A stretch of DNA of 64,000 bases from Psychromarinibacter sp048262455 (GTDB lineage: Bacteria; Pseudomonadota; Alphaproteobacteria; Rhodobacterales; Rhodobacteraceae), in NCBI GenBank assembly GCA_048262455.1, contig JBLXFD010000012.1, positions 1-64,000 on the forward strand, read 5' to 3'. The notes under the pieces are model-generated. The model was not told the origin of the DNA and did not search any database. It saw only the letters and a program-made list of their open reading frames with translations. Of the stretch, positions 15,235-23,840 are shown piece by piece; position 1 is the stretch's first letter, and every line of letters begins with the position of its first letter. A program made the translations under genes and the position numbers.

Positions 15235-16428
15235 TCAGGCCTTCGGAACGGCGGTGCCGGCAGTGTCGCCGCGGGCGTCGCCGCGGGCGCGCGCCGAGGC
15301 GAGGGTGTCGCGCAGCTCGGCCTCCATCTTCTGCAGATCGCTTTCGGCGGCGGCGCGGCGGGCCTTGCCCTCGTCGGCGATCTGCAAGCTTTCCTCGATG
15401 GTGGCGATCAGGTCGGCGTTGGCGGTCTTCACCGCCTCGATGTCGAACACCCCGCGCTCCATCTCGGTGCGGATGGCGCGGTTCGATTCCCGCAGGTTCT
15501 TGGCGTTCGCCGTCAGCAGCTCGTTGGTGAGGTCGTTGGCGTCGCGCACCGCGGCCGCGGCTTCGGACGAGCGCTGGATCGTCACCGCCTGCGCCAGCTG
15601 CGTCTCCCACAGCGGCACGGTGTTCACGAGGGTGGAGTTGATCTTGGTCACCAGGCTCTTGTCGTTCTCCTGCACCAGCCGGATCGAGGGCAGGGACTGC
15701 ATCGTCACCTGCCGCGTCAGCTTCAGGTCGTGGACCCGCCGCTCCAGGTCGTCGCGGGCGGCGCGCAGGTCGCGCAGCTCCTGCGCCGCCATCACGGCGC
15801 TGTCCTCGGGCGCGTTTTCGACCTGCTTTGCCCGCGCGGGGATGACGACGCTGTCCAGTTCGTCCAGCTTTTCCTCACCGGCGGCGATGTAGAGGCCCAG
15901 CTCGTCGTAGAATTCCAGCGTGCGGGCATAGAGCAGGTCGAGCGACTTGATGTCCTTCAGCAGCCGGTGCTCGTGCTGCAGCAGGTTGTCGGTAATCCGG
16001 TCGATCTGCCCCTGCACGTCCTCGTAGCGGGCGGCGAACTTGGCCACGGGCGCGGCGGCGCCGGTCAGCTTTTCCCACCAGGACCGCTTGCGCCGCAGGT
16101 CCAGCTCGGAGACTGAGAAGCCCCGGATCGTGGTGACGATGTCGCGCAGGCTGTCGCCGGCGGGGCCGAGGTCCTTGTTGCGCACGTCGGCAAGCATTGA
16201 CTGGCTGATCTGCTGCAGTTCCGCCTGGGCGGCAGAGCCGAACTCGATGATCGACTGGGTGTCGGTGAGGTCCAGCTGGTCCATCCGCCGGCGGATCTCC
16301 TCGGCGGTGGCGGGGTCGGCCTTCTTAAGCGGCACCAGGTCGGTCTTGGGCTCTGGCAGCAGCACGGCGGTCACTTCCTCGACGTCCCTCAGGGCTTCGG
16401 CGGCCTTGCGGCGGTTGGCTTCGGTCAT
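15235..16428 (-). CDS. telA: TelA/KlaA toxic-anion (tellurite) resistance family protein
   Basis: The 397-residue cytosolic protein is almost all helical with long coiled-coil stretches. The family core is present: SLRDIVTTIRGFSVSELDLRRKRSWWEKLTG, then KFAARYEDVQGQIDRI, then LPSIRLVQENDKSLVTKINSTL and VPLWETQLAQAV. TelA proteins are linked to tellurite and cell-envelope stress, usually beside XpaC. The start ATG 16428 lies one base after the XpaC stop. The exact biochemical activity of the family is unknown. Confidence 0.92.
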   Translation of the reverse strand: MTEANRRKAAEALRDVEEVTAVLLPEPKTDLVPLKKADPATAEEIRRRMDQLDLTDTQSIIEFGSAAQAELQQISQSMLADVRNKDLGPAGDSLRDIVTTIRGFSVSELDLRRKRSWWEKLTGAAAPVAKFAARYEDVQGQIDRITDNLLQHEHRLLKDIKSLDLLYARTLEFYDELGLYIAAGEEKLDELDSVVIPARAKQVENAPEDSAVMAAQELRDLRAARDDLERRVHDLKLTRQVTMQSLPSIRLVQENDKSLVTKINSTLVNTVPLWETQLAQAVTIQRSSEAAAAVRDANDLTNELLTANAKNLRESNRAIRTEMERGVFDIEAVKTANADLIATIEESLQIADEGKARRAAAESDLQKMEAELRDTLASARARGDARGDTAGTAVPKA

Positions 16429-16429
16429 C

Positions 16430-17326
16430 TCAGGATCCCCTGTTGTCGCCGGCCGGGCGCACGCCTTCGCGGGCCAGCCGGTCGCGCAGCACCTCGATCT
16501 CAATGTCCAGATCGCTGCGGTTGTCGGTCAAGAGTTTCTCGGTCCGTGCGCTGAAATTCGCCTCGAGGTCATCCAGCAGGGCCGCGTACTTGACCCGCGC
16601 CGCCTCGTCGCCGGTGCGGGCGTAGAGGTCGGCGAACTTCACCGTCGCGTCGCGGGCGCCCTGCAGGTAGACCGACAGGTACTTGCGCGCTCCGGTCAGG
16701 TCGCGCGGGTCGTCCTCGACGCTGCGCAGCATGGTGCGGACGGTGGACTGGAAGGCGGCGACGCGCCGCTCCATCGCCCGGTCGCCGGCGCGGGCGATGG
16801 CGTCCGACATGGCCTCCAGGTGCTTCTCGGCCTCCTCGACGGCGCGGGCGACGCGGCCGGACTGGAAGGCGTCGACCCCCTCGGCGCCCTTGTCGCGCAG
16901 CGGGTCGGGGCCGAAGGCAAAGACGTGCAGCACCGCGCCCAGCACCGCGAAGATCGCGGGGTTCAGCCAGTTGGCGCCCCCCAGCGCATCGGTCTGCCAG
17001 CCGGCCACGGCCAGCCCCAGCGCGGTCAGCGCCGCGCCGAACAGCTTGCGCGGGATTGCCGGGCGGCGGGCGACGCGGCGGGCATGGTAGGCAGCCTCGG
17101 CGGCCAGCCCCTCGCGGGTCAGGAAGGCGGCGGCGATCAGCAGGCCGAAGCCCGCGAGGTTCTGCGCCAGCCCGGCGGCATCGCGGAAGAAGGCGGTCAG
17201 CACCAGCGGCAGCGGCGCGAGGAACAGCAGCGTCACCCGCCGCCCGCGCGGCGAGGGCGGCGGCGTTACGCCGGGCGTCCCGGCGCGGTCGCCGGGGCTG
17301 TACCTGCCGCCGAAACGCTGTGCCAT
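16430..17326 (-). CDS. XpaC-like (5-bromo-4-chloroindolyl phosphate hydrolysis family) protein
   Basis: This 298-residue protein has two pairs of N-terminal membrane helices (residues about 30-65 and 95-135) and a helical cytosolic C-terminal region of the XpaC type, including RKYLSVYLQGARDATVKFADLY and LLDDLEANFSARTEKLL. XpaC is the usual neighbour and probable partner of TelA; the hydrolase label of the family is historical and does not prove an enzyme. Its ATG overlaps the stop of the upstream small membrane gene (TGATG), and TelA follows after one base. Confidence 0.85.
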   Translation of the reverse strand: MAQRFGGRYSPGDRAGTPGVTPPPSPRGRRVTLLFLAPLPLVLTAFFRDAAGLAQNLAGFGLLIAAAFLTREGLAAEAAYHARRVARRPAIPRKLFGAALTALGLAVAGWQTDALGGANWLNPAIFAVLGAVLHVFAFGPDPLRDKGAEGVDAFQSGRVARAVEEAEKHLEAMSDAIARAGDRAMERRVAAFQSTVRTMLRSVEDDPRDLTGARKYLSVYLQGARDATVKFADLYARTGDEAARVKYAALLDDLEANFSARTEKLLTDNRSDLDIEIEVLRDRLAREGVRPAGDNRGS

Positions 17327-17535
17327 CAGCCGCCGCCCCCGACACCGACATAGAAGATAAGCGCCACCAGCAGCGCGTAGGAGATCTTGGGCAGCATCCC
17401 CGGCCGCGCCACATCCACCGCGCGCCCGGGCGACGGGGCGGGGCGCGAGAAGGCCGCGCGCAGGCCCGTGGCCACCACCGCGAGCGTTCCCAGCAGGATG
17501 GCGATGAAGATCACCGCCAGGATCAGCCTTGCCAC
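17326..17535 (-). CDS. Small two-TM protein before XpaC
   Basis: The 69-residue product has one membrane helix at each end (LILAVIFIAILLGTLAVVA and ISYALLVALIFYVGVGGGG) joined by a short Arg/Pro loop. It starts with GTG 17535, and its stop overlaps the XpaC ATG, so translation is coupled. No named family is known to me. Its position as first gene of the XpaC-TelA operon suggests that it is a membrane partner of XpaC. Confidence 0.7.
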   Translation of the reverse strand: MARLILAVIFIAILLGTLAVVATGLRAAFSRPAPSPGRAVDVARPGMLPKISYALLVALIFYVGVGGGG

Positions 17536-17596
17536 GCGCGCGCCTCCGTTGTGCAGATCCCGATGCTATGCGATTTGGCGGCGGGCTGCCAGCGGA

Positions 17597-18418
17597 TCAA
17601 TGCCGCGCCTGCTCGGCGCGGCGCTCTGCCGCCAGCTTGCGCGAATAGCCCGACTGCACCGCCTCGACCGCCACCAGCACCACCACCGAGAAGTAGAAGG
17701 TGGTCTTGGACATGGGGATCAGCTCGTACCCGAAAATCCGGATCGCCAGCGCGTCGTCATGGGCGGCATGGGCGGCGGCCGGTCCCGCCTCGCCCAGCAG
17801 CACCACGCCGACGATCAGCAGGATGAACAGGCCCAGCACCTCGTACATGCGGTTCTTCTGCAGGAAGGCCGTGACCCCGTCCGCCAGCACCAGCATCGCC
17901 ACGCCCGACAGCACGATGGCGATGGCCAGCACGATGAAGACGTCGGTGATCGCCAGCGCCGACAGGATCGAGTCGAACGAGAAGATCAGGTTCATCATCA
18001 CGATCAGCATCACCACCCGCGCCGCAGACATGCCGCGCCCGTTGTTGAGATCCTCGCCGATATGCTCGACCGACAGCATGTGGCCGATCTCCTTGAAGGC
18101 GGTGTACATGATGAAGATGCCGCCCAGCACGAAGACCACGGTGGCGAAGTTGACGCCGCCGGTCAGGTAGCCTTCCCACTCCATGATGAAGAACGGTTCC
18201 GCCAGCAGGTCGATCAGCCAGATCATCGCGAAGAGCAGAACGATCCGCAGCGCCACGGCGATGATGATGCCCCAGTAGCGCACCGACTTCTGCTGCGCGA
18301 GCGGCGCGCGCTGCGACTGGATCGAGATGTACAGCAGGTTGTCGAAGCCCAGCACCGCCTGCAGGAAGCACAGCATCAGCAGGTTGCCCAGGTTCTCGAG
18401 CGTCAGAAGGTCGGCCAT
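17597..18418 (-). CDS. terC: TerC-family integral membrane protein
   Basis: The 273-residue protein has seven to eight membrane segments with the TerC hallmarks: VLGFDNLLYISIQSQR in the first helix pair and NLIFSFDSILSALAITD in the middle, each providing acidic residues within the membrane. TerC proteins are linked to tellurite resistance and, in several bacteria, to metal (Mn2+) efflux for exported proteins. It lies 61 bases upstream of the XpaC-TelA operon on the same strand, which strengthens the idea of a shared stress module. Confidence 0.93.
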   Translation of the reverse strand: MADLLTLENLGNLLMLCFLQAVLGFDNLLYISIQSQRAPLAQQKSVRYWGIIIAVALRIVLLFAMIWLIDLLAEPFFIMEWEGYLTGGVNFATVVFVLGGIFIMYTAFKEIGHMLSVEHIGEDLNNGRGMSAARVVMLIVMMNLIFSFDSILSALAITDVFIVLAIAIVLSGVAMLVLADGVTAFLQKNRMYEVLGLFILLIVGVVLLGEAGPAAAHAAHDDALAIRIFGYELIPMSKTTFYFSVVVLVAVEAVQSGYSRKLAAERRAEQARH

Positions 18419-18487
18419 GTCGCTTGTCCCGTTCCGCGTTGTTCCAGCCGCACAATTACCCCGCTCCGGGCGCGGGGCAAGGGCCAG

Positions 18488-19270
18488 TCAGGCGGCGAAG
18501 GCCAGATCGACGGCGGCGAGGGCGCGGTCCCCGCCGGCAAGCAGCAGCGCCCGCGCCCGGCCGGGGCCGCGGGGCAGCAGCGCGAGGCGGAAGGGCGCGT
18601 CCATGTCCAGCGGCCCCATGAAGCGCGCCTTGAGGGTCGTCAGCGGCGTGGCAAAGGCCGCCTCGGCGGCCGGCTGCACCAGCGCCAGCAGCAGCAGCCC
18701 CGGCACCACCGGCGCCGCGCGGCCAAGGCGGGCGGCGGCGGCGGGGTCGCGGTGGATGGGATTGTCGTCGCCCGACAGCGCAAGGTAGCGGTCCGCCTGC
18801 GGCTGGCTCACCTGCATGGGGGCAGAGAACGCGGCGGCCTTCAGCGCTGCCGCGCGAAAGGGCACCGGCGCGGCGGCGGCGATCTCCGCCTCGGCCAGCA
18901 CCCGCAGCGCGGTGGTCAGGGTGACGGCGGGGGGCGCGCCCTCGGGGCCGAGGTCAAAGCGGTATTCCGCCCCCTCCGGCGTCGGCTTGCGCGTGGCCTC
19001 GGCCAGCAGCGGCCGGTCCGGGGGCAGGGGGCCATGCCATTCCGCGCCCTGGTACTCGTGCACCAGCGCCGCGCCCGGGCCGGGGCGTGGCAGGTCCAGC
19101 CGCGCGGCCACCTTGGGCGCCGACAGCAGCAGCGCCGGGGCCAGCCAGGGGGCGGCGGCGGGCGGGGTGCCGGTGATCTCGGCGACCAGCGCGGACAGGG
19201 CCGAGAGGGTGGCGAACGGCAGCCCCCCCGCCAGCCGCATCGCGCCGCTGCCCGGTGCCGCGCCGGTCAA
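18488..19270 (-). CDS. MaoC-like hot-dog dehydratase
   Basis: The 260-residue protein ends in a MaoC/hydratase-2 type hot-dog domain with YLALSGDDNPIHRDP, which holds the Asp and His of (R)-3-hydroxyacyl dehydratases. The N-terminal half (HEYQGAEWHGPLPPDR) looks like a second, degenerate hot-dog fold. The frame can open at TTG 19270, overlapping the ketoacyl-synthase stop (TTGA), or at ATG 19240; the true start is uncertain. Its tight placement after the ketoacyl synthase and acyl carrier protein suggests a dehydration step in a dedicated acyl-chain pathway. Confidence 0.75.
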   Translation of the reverse strand: MTGAAPGSGAMRLAGGLPFATLSALSALVAEITGTPPAAAPWLAPALLLSAPKVAARLDLPRPGPGAALVHEYQGAEWHGPLPPDRPLLAEATRKPTPEGAEYRFDLGPEGAPPAVTLTTALRVLAEAEIAAAAPVPFRAAALKAAAFSAPMQVSQPQADRYLALSGDDNPIHRDPAAAARLGRAAPVVPGLLLLALVQPAAEAAFATPLTTLKARFMGPLDMDAPFRLALLPRGPGRARALLLAGGDRALAAVDLAFAA

Positions 19271-20499
19271 AGCCGGGTCGCGCTGCCGAGGACCAGCGAG
19301 GCGTTGATGCCGCCGAAGGCGAAGGAGTTGGTGAGCGCGTAATCCGCCTCGAAGGGCCGCGCCGCGCCGTGCACCGGGTCGAAGCCGATGGCGGGGTCCT
19401 GCTCTGTGAAGTTGGCAGAGGGCGGGGCCAGCCGCTCGATCAGGGCGTGCAGGGTGATGATCGTCTCCAGCGCCCCCGCCGCCCCCAGCGCGTGGCCGTG
19501 CACGGGCTTGGTGGAGGAAACCGCCAGCAGGTCGAAGGCATTGCCGAAGACGTCGCGCATGGCGCGGGTTTCCGACAGGTCGTTGGCGACGGTGGCGGTG
19601 CCGTGGGCGTTGACGTAGCCCACCTCGCCCGGCGACAGCCCGCCGTCCTCCAGCGCCCGCCGCATCGCGCTGGCCGCGCCATTGGGGTCGGGGCGCAAAA
19701 GGTCGCCGGCGTCAGAGGTGGTGCCGTAGCCCACCACCTCGGCCAGCGGCGTGGCGCCGCGCGCCTCGGCGGCTTCCAGCGTCTCCAGCACCAGCACCCC
19801 GGCGCCCTCGCCCAGCATCATGCCGTTGCGGTCGCGCGAGAAGGGGCGGCAGGCGTCGGGCGACAGCACCCGCAGCGCCTCCCAGGCGCGGAACACACCG
19901 GGGACCACGCAGGCCTCGGTGCCGCCGGTGATGCAACGGTCCATGACCCCGGCCTTCATCAGCTGGTAGGCAAGGCCGATGGACTGGCTGGCAGAGGAAC
20001 AGGCGGTGGAATTGCAGTAGACCGGCCCGCGCGCATTCCAGGTCATCGAGATCCAGGAGGCCGCGGCGTTGGTCATGATCTTCGGGATCGACATCGGGTC
20101 CATGCGCTGGACCTCGCCGCCGTTGCTCTGCACGCCGAAGCGGCGGTAGTTCAGGTCCAGCGTCTCGGCCCCGCCAAAGCCGGAGCCGACGATCACGCCG
20201 CAGCCGTCGCCGAAATGTTCCTCGGTCAGCCCGGCCTGGCTGATCGCTTCCTCGGCGGCGACCAGCGCGAAGCCCGTCACCCGGTCCTGGAACCGCGGCT
20301 TGGCCAGCCCCGCACGCTCCTCGTACATGGATTGCGGGATATGCGCGGCGATCATCACCTTCTGGTCCGGCAGCGCCTCGAACCGGATCTCGGAGGCGGC
20401 CGACCGCCCGTCGCGCGCCGCCTGCCACAGCGCATCCACCCCGGCGCCGCAGGGCGAGAACGCACCGGCGCCGGTGATGACGATGCGCGGGCCGATCAT
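19267..20499 (-). CDS. Beta-ketoacyl-ACP synthase (FabF-like)
   Basis: This 410-residue thiolase-fold enzyme has an intact condensing triad: Cys in CNSTACSSASQSIG (about residue 169), His in YVNAHGTATVANDLSE (about 304) and Lys/His in SSTKPVHGHALGAAG (about 335-340). It elongates acyl chains carried on ACP. Its ATG overlaps the TGA of the small acyl carrier protein gene (ATGA). The pairing with a non-standard ACP and a MaoC protein suggests a specialised chain rather than housekeeping FAS II. Confidence 0.9.
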   Translation of the reverse strand: MIGPRIVITGAGAFSPCGAGVDALWQAARDGRSAASEIRFEALPDQKVMIAAHIPQSMYEERAGLAKPRFQDRVTGFALVAAEEAISQAGLTEEHFGDGCGVIVGSGFGGAETLDLNYRRFGVQSNGGEVQRMDPMSIPKIMTNAAASWISMTWNARGPVYCNSTACSSASQSIGLAYQLMKAGVMDRCITGGTEACVVPGVFRAWEALRVLSPDACRPFSRDRNGMMLGEGAGVLVLETLEAAEARGATPLAEVVGYGTTSDAGDLLRPDPNGAASAMRRALEDGGLSPGEVGYVNAHGTATVANDLSETRAMRDVFGNAFDLLAVSSTKPVHGHALGAAGALETIITLHALIERLAPPSANFTEQDPAIGFDPVHGAARPFEADYALTNSFAFGGINASLVLGSATRL

Positions 20500-20768
20500 G
20501 CGTCGGATTTTTCGGTGATCTTCTTGGAAGCCACGGTCAGCAGGTCCTGCACGGTCTTCAGATCGGCCATCTCGTTGTCGACCGAGATGTAGACGCCGTA
20601 CTTTTCCTCGATCGCCATCAGGATCATGATGAAGTCCGCCGAGGCGATGTCGAGGTCCTTCAGCGCGGCTTCGCGGGTCAGCTGGTCGCGCTCGACCATG
20701 CCTTCCTCGGCGACGAGGTCCAGCAGTTCCTCTTCGAGCTTTACGGAAGTTTCGACGTCGTTGCGCAT
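20496..20768 (-). CDS. Acyl carrier protein, divergent
   Basis: The 90-residue acidic helical protein matches phosphopantetheine carrier proteins. The attachment region reads ALKDLDIASADFIMILMAIEEKYG. The likely prosthetic serine is Ser43, but the usual Asp-Ser-Leu is replaced by Ala-Ser-Ala. GGGAGCG precedes ATG 20768. It heads the operon with the ketoacyl synthase and MaoC protein and is divergent from plsC. On its strand the 66-base divergent space contains TTGCAA followed 15 bases later by TAAAGT, a possible promoter. Confidence 0.85.
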   Translation of the reverse strand: MRNDVETSVKLEEELLDLVAEEGMVERDQLTREAALKDLDIASADFIMILMAIEEKYGVYISVDNEMADLKTVQDLLTVASKKITEKSDA

Positions 20769-20834
20769 CAGCGCTCCCTGCGCAATAAGGCTCGGCGCCA
20801 TTACTTTAGCAAAGCCGCCGGGATTGCAATATCC

Positions 20835-21587
20835 ATGACCCCTCTTTCCCGCTCTCCGGCGGCCATCCGTCTGCGTTCGCTGGCCTTCTTCCTGGCCTCG
20901 GCGATCGTGTCGGTAATATTCCTGCCACTGTTGATCCTGCTGGCCGCGCCGATCCGGTTCGGCTGGCCGGTGCTGCGCGCCTTCGTGGCCGTGCATCTGT
21001 GGCTGCTGCGCTGGATCTGCGGCGTGCGCTACCGGGTGACGGGGCAGGAGAACCTGCCCGCGGGGGCCAGCCTGCTGGCGGTGCGGCACGAGTCCATGTG
21101 GGAGACGATGTTCCTGCCGTACTACCTGGACAACCCCGCCGTGGTGCTGAAGCAGGAGATCCTGCGCTATCCCTTCATCGGCCCGATCTGCCGAAAGCTG
21201 GGCTACATCGGTGTCGACCGGACCGGCGACGTCTCGGCGGCGCGGGCGACCTTCGGGCATGCGCGGCGGGCGGCGCAGGCGGGGCGGCAGGTGCTGATCT
21301 TCCCGGCGGGCACGCGGCGTCCCGAGGGGCGCGACAAGATGCAGCCGGGAGTGGCGGTGCTGTACCGGCAGATGGACCTGCCCTGCGTACCCATCACCCA
21401 CAACGCGGCGGATTGCTGGCCCTACAAGTCGTGGCTGCGGCCGCCGGGCGAGATCGAGGTGCGCATCCTGCCCCCTGTCCCCCCCGGCCTGCGCACCCGC
21501 GAGGTGATGGAGGCGCTGACCGAGGCGCTGGGCCCGGGGCAGCGCCCCGGCGGGCCGGTGCCGGCGCCCGTTCCCGCCCCGGCCTGA
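20835..21587 (+). CDS. 1-acyl-sn-glycerol-3-phosphate acyltransferase family (PlsC-like)
   Basis: This 250-residue protein has one strong N-terminal membrane helix and a PlsC acyltransferase domain. The catalytic HX4D/E motif is RHESMWET (His about 87). The second motif reads FPAGTR, where most family members have FPEGTR, so the acidic residue thought to bind the glycerol phosphate is missing. It may acylate lysophosphatidate or an unusual acceptor. It is divergent from the acp-KAS-maoC operon and 66 bases away. Confidence 0.85.
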   Translation: MTPLSRSPAAIRLRSLAFFLASAIVSVIFLPLLILLAAPIRFGWPVLRAFVAVHLWLLRWICGVRYRVTGQENLPAGASLLAVRHESMWETMFLPYYLDNPAVVLKQEILRYPFIGPICRKLGYIGVDRTGDVSAARATFGHARRAAQAGRQVLIFPAGTRRPEGRDKMQPGVAVLYRQMDLPCVPITHNAADCWPYKSWLRPPGEIEVRILPPVPPGLRTREVMEALTEALGPGQRPGGPVPAPVPAPA

Positions 21588-21591
21588 GCCG

Positions 21592-22371
21592 TCAGCGGTT
21601 CGCCTGGGTGCGCCCGACCGCGCGCAGCATCAGGCGGCGGGGCATCAGCGGCGCCAGCCATGTCAGCAGGACGGCAAGGCGCTTGGGGGTGATGTACATC
21701 AGCTTGCCCGCCAGCATGGACTCGTAGGCGCCGCGGGCCACCTCTGCCGCATCGGCGCCGCCGGCGCGCACCATCGGCGTGTTCTGCAGGTTGCCGGCGC
21801 TGGCAAAGCCCGTCTCGACATAGCCGGGGCAGGCGGCGGTCACGGTGACGCCGGTGCCGCGCAGCTCTTCCGCCAGCGCTTGGCTGAAGGAGTTCACGAA
21901 GGCCTTGGTGGCGAAGTAGACCGCCTGGTTCGGCCCCGGCACGAAACCGGCGGTGGAGCCGACGTTCAGGATCCGCCCGCGCCCCCGCGCCACCATCCCC
22001 GGCGCCAGCAGGTGGCACAGCGCCACCGGCGCGGCGACGTTCACCGCGATCATCGACAGGTCCTCGGCGCGGGCGCGATCCACCACCTTGCCCTGTCCGC
22101 CGAAGCCGGCGTTGTTGACGAGGATGTCCACCTCCAGCCCCCGCGCGGCGATCTCGGCCGCCAGCCGCGCCGGCGCGGCGGGGTCGGACAGGTCGTCCGG
22201 GATCACCTCGGCGCGGATGCCGTGGGCGTCCCGCAGCTCCTGCGCCAGGGTTTCCAGCGCGGGGCCGCCGCGGGCGGTGAGGATCAGGTCGCCCCCCCGC
22301 GCCGCGTGCAGGCGCGCCAGTTCCAGCCCGATGCCCGAGGAGGCGCCGGTGATGAGCGCGCAGTTGGTCAT
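21592..22371 (-). CDS. Short-chain dehydrogenase/reductase (classical SDR)
   Basis: This 259-residue Rossmann enzyme has TGASSGIG (residues 8-15) for cofactor, NNAG, a catalytic Ser in VGSTAGF and YFATK with the catalytic Tyr and Lys. It resembles bacterial SDRs related to ketoacyl or ketosteroid reductases. It is convergent with the PlsC gene and could provide a keto-reduction step for the neighbouring ACP/KAS/MaoC set, but it is not co-transcribed with them. Start ATG 22371. Confidence 0.88.
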   Translation of the reverse strand: MTNCALITGASSGIGLELARLHAARGGDLILTARGGPALETLAQELRDAHGIRAEVIPDDLSDPAAPARLAAEIAARGLEVDILVNNAGFGGQGKVVDRARAEDLSMIAVNVAAPVALCHLLAPGMVARGRGRILNVGSTAGFVPGPNQAVYFATKAFVNSFSQALAEELRGTGVTVTAACPGYVETGFASAGNLQNTPMVRAGGADAAEVARGAYESMLAGKLMYITPKRLAVLLTWLAPLMPRRLMLRAVGRTQANR

Positions 22372-22426
22372 GTCGATTGTCCTGTTCCAGCGGTGCCGGC
22401 CCCGGTGGCGGGGCCGGCGGAAGGCC

Positions 22427-23704
22427 TTAGCTAGCCTTGTTCAGCGCCTGGTCGAGGTCCGCGATCAGATCGTCCGCATCCTCGATGCCGATCGACAGGC
22501 GCACCACGTTGGGCGCGGCGCCGGCGGCGACCTGCTGCTCCTCGCTCAGCTGCCGGTGGGTGGTGGAGGCCGAGTGGATCACCAGGCTGCGGGTATCCCC
22601 GAGGTTGGCGACGTGGGAGAACAGCTCCAGCCCGTCGACGAATTTCACGCAGGCCTCGTAGCCGCCCTTCAGCGCGATGGTGAACAGCCCGCCCGCGCCC
22701 TTGGGGCAGATCCGCTGCACGCGGTCCTTGTAGGGAGAGCTGTCGAGGCCGGCGTAGGTGACCTTCTCCACCGCCGCGTGGCTTTCCAGCCATTTCGCGA
22801 TCTTCTCGGCGTTGGCGACGTGGCGCTCCATCCGCAGCGACAGCGTCTCGATCCCCATCAGCGTATAATGCGCCGCCTGCGGGTTCAGCGTCATCCCGAG
22901 ATCGCGCAGGCCGATGGCGATGGAATGGAAGGTGAAGGCGAGGGGGCCGAAGGTCTCCGCGAACTTCAGGCCGTGGTAGGCCGGCTCGGGGTCCGAGAGC
23001 GAGGGGAACTTGCCCGAGGCGGCCCAGTCGAACTTGCCGCTGTCCACCACGCAGCCGCCGGTGACGGTGCCGTTGCCGGTGAGGTACTTGGTCAGCGAAT
23101 GCACCACCAGCGTCGCGCCATGCTCGATCGGGCGGCAGAGGTAGGGGGTGGCAGAGGTATTGTCGACGATCAGCGGCAGCCCCGCCTCGTCGGCGATCTT
23201 CGCCAGCGCGTCGAGGTCGGTGATGTAGCCGCCGGGGTTGGCGATGGACTCGCAGAAGATCGCGCGGGTGTCGTCGTCGATTGCGGCCTTGACCGCGTCC
23301 AGGTCGTCGGTGTCCACGAACTTCGCCGACCAGCCGAAGCGGCGGATGGTCTGGCTGAACTGGGTGACCGTGCCGCCGTAAAGCCGGGTGGAGACCACCA
23401 CGTTGCGCCCCGGCGCCATCAGCGGGAACAGCGCCATGATCTGCGCGCCGTGCCCCGAGGAACAGCAGACCGCCCCGGCGCCGCCCTCCAGCGTCGCCAC
23501 GCGTTCCTGCAGCACCGAGACGGTGGGGTTGGTCAGGCGCGAGTAGATGTAGCCGACTTCCTGCAGGTTGAAGAGCGCGGCGGCGTGGTCGGCGTCGCGG
23601 AAGACGTAGGCGGTGGTCTGGTAGATCGGGGTCTGGCGGGCGCCGGTGGCGGGATCGGGCCGCGCGCCGGCGTGGATCTGGAGCGTGTCGAAGCCGTAGG
23701 TCAT
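22427..23704 (-). CDS. metY: O-acetylhomoserine sulfhydrylase
   Basis: The 425-residue PLP enzyme makes homocysteine from O-acetylhomoserine and sulfide. Its start, MTYGFDTLQIHAGARPDPAT, is the standard MetY N-terminus, and the PLP lysine lies in VVHSLTKYLTGNG (about residue 208). GGGAGGACC precedes ATG 23704; a longer frame exists but lacks a ribosome binding site. I looked for a SAM-II riboswitch in the leader and did not find one; the upstream space holds the 187-bp repeats instead. Confidence 0.94.
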   Translation of the reverse strand: MTYGFDTLQIHAGARPDPATGARQTPIYQTTAYVFRDADHAAALFNLQEVGYIYSRLTNPTVSVLQERVATLEGGAGAVCCSSGHGAQIMALFPLMAPGRNVVVSTRLYGGTVTQFSQTIRRFGWSAKFVDTDDLDAVKAAIDDDTRAIFCESIANPGGYITDLDALAKIADEAGLPLIVDNTSATPYLCRPIEHGATLVVHSLTKYLTGNGTVTGGCVVDSGKFDWAASGKFPSLSDPEPAYHGLKFAETFGPLAFTFHSIAIGLRDLGMTLNPQAAHYTLMGIETLSLRMERHVANAEKIAKWLESHAAVEKVTYAGLDSSPYKDRVQRICPKGAGGLFTIALKGGYEACVKFVDGLELFSHVANLGDTRSLVIHSASTTHRQLSEEQQVAAGAAPNVVRLSIGIEDADDLIADLDQALNKAS

Positions 23705-23840
23705 GGGGTCCTCCCTGGGAAATACCCCTCCGGTGTAGGCGAAGGGGGGCGCGGGGTGCAATGGCGGTGCGGGGGGGCGCTGTGTGCCCTACGGTCGTGT
23801 GCGATGCCCAATGGGCGTGGTCGGGACATCCCCGTTTGCT

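Noticed and set aside
16040..19342. Large plus-strand frames opposite XpaC, TerC and MaoC genes
   Set aside because: Their composition (Arg/His/Gln/Gly-rich) is that of shadow frames and the minus-strand genes carry the family signatures.
23705..23840. SAM-II riboswitch before metY
   Set aside because: The conserved SAM-II core and pseudoknot partner were not found in the leader.
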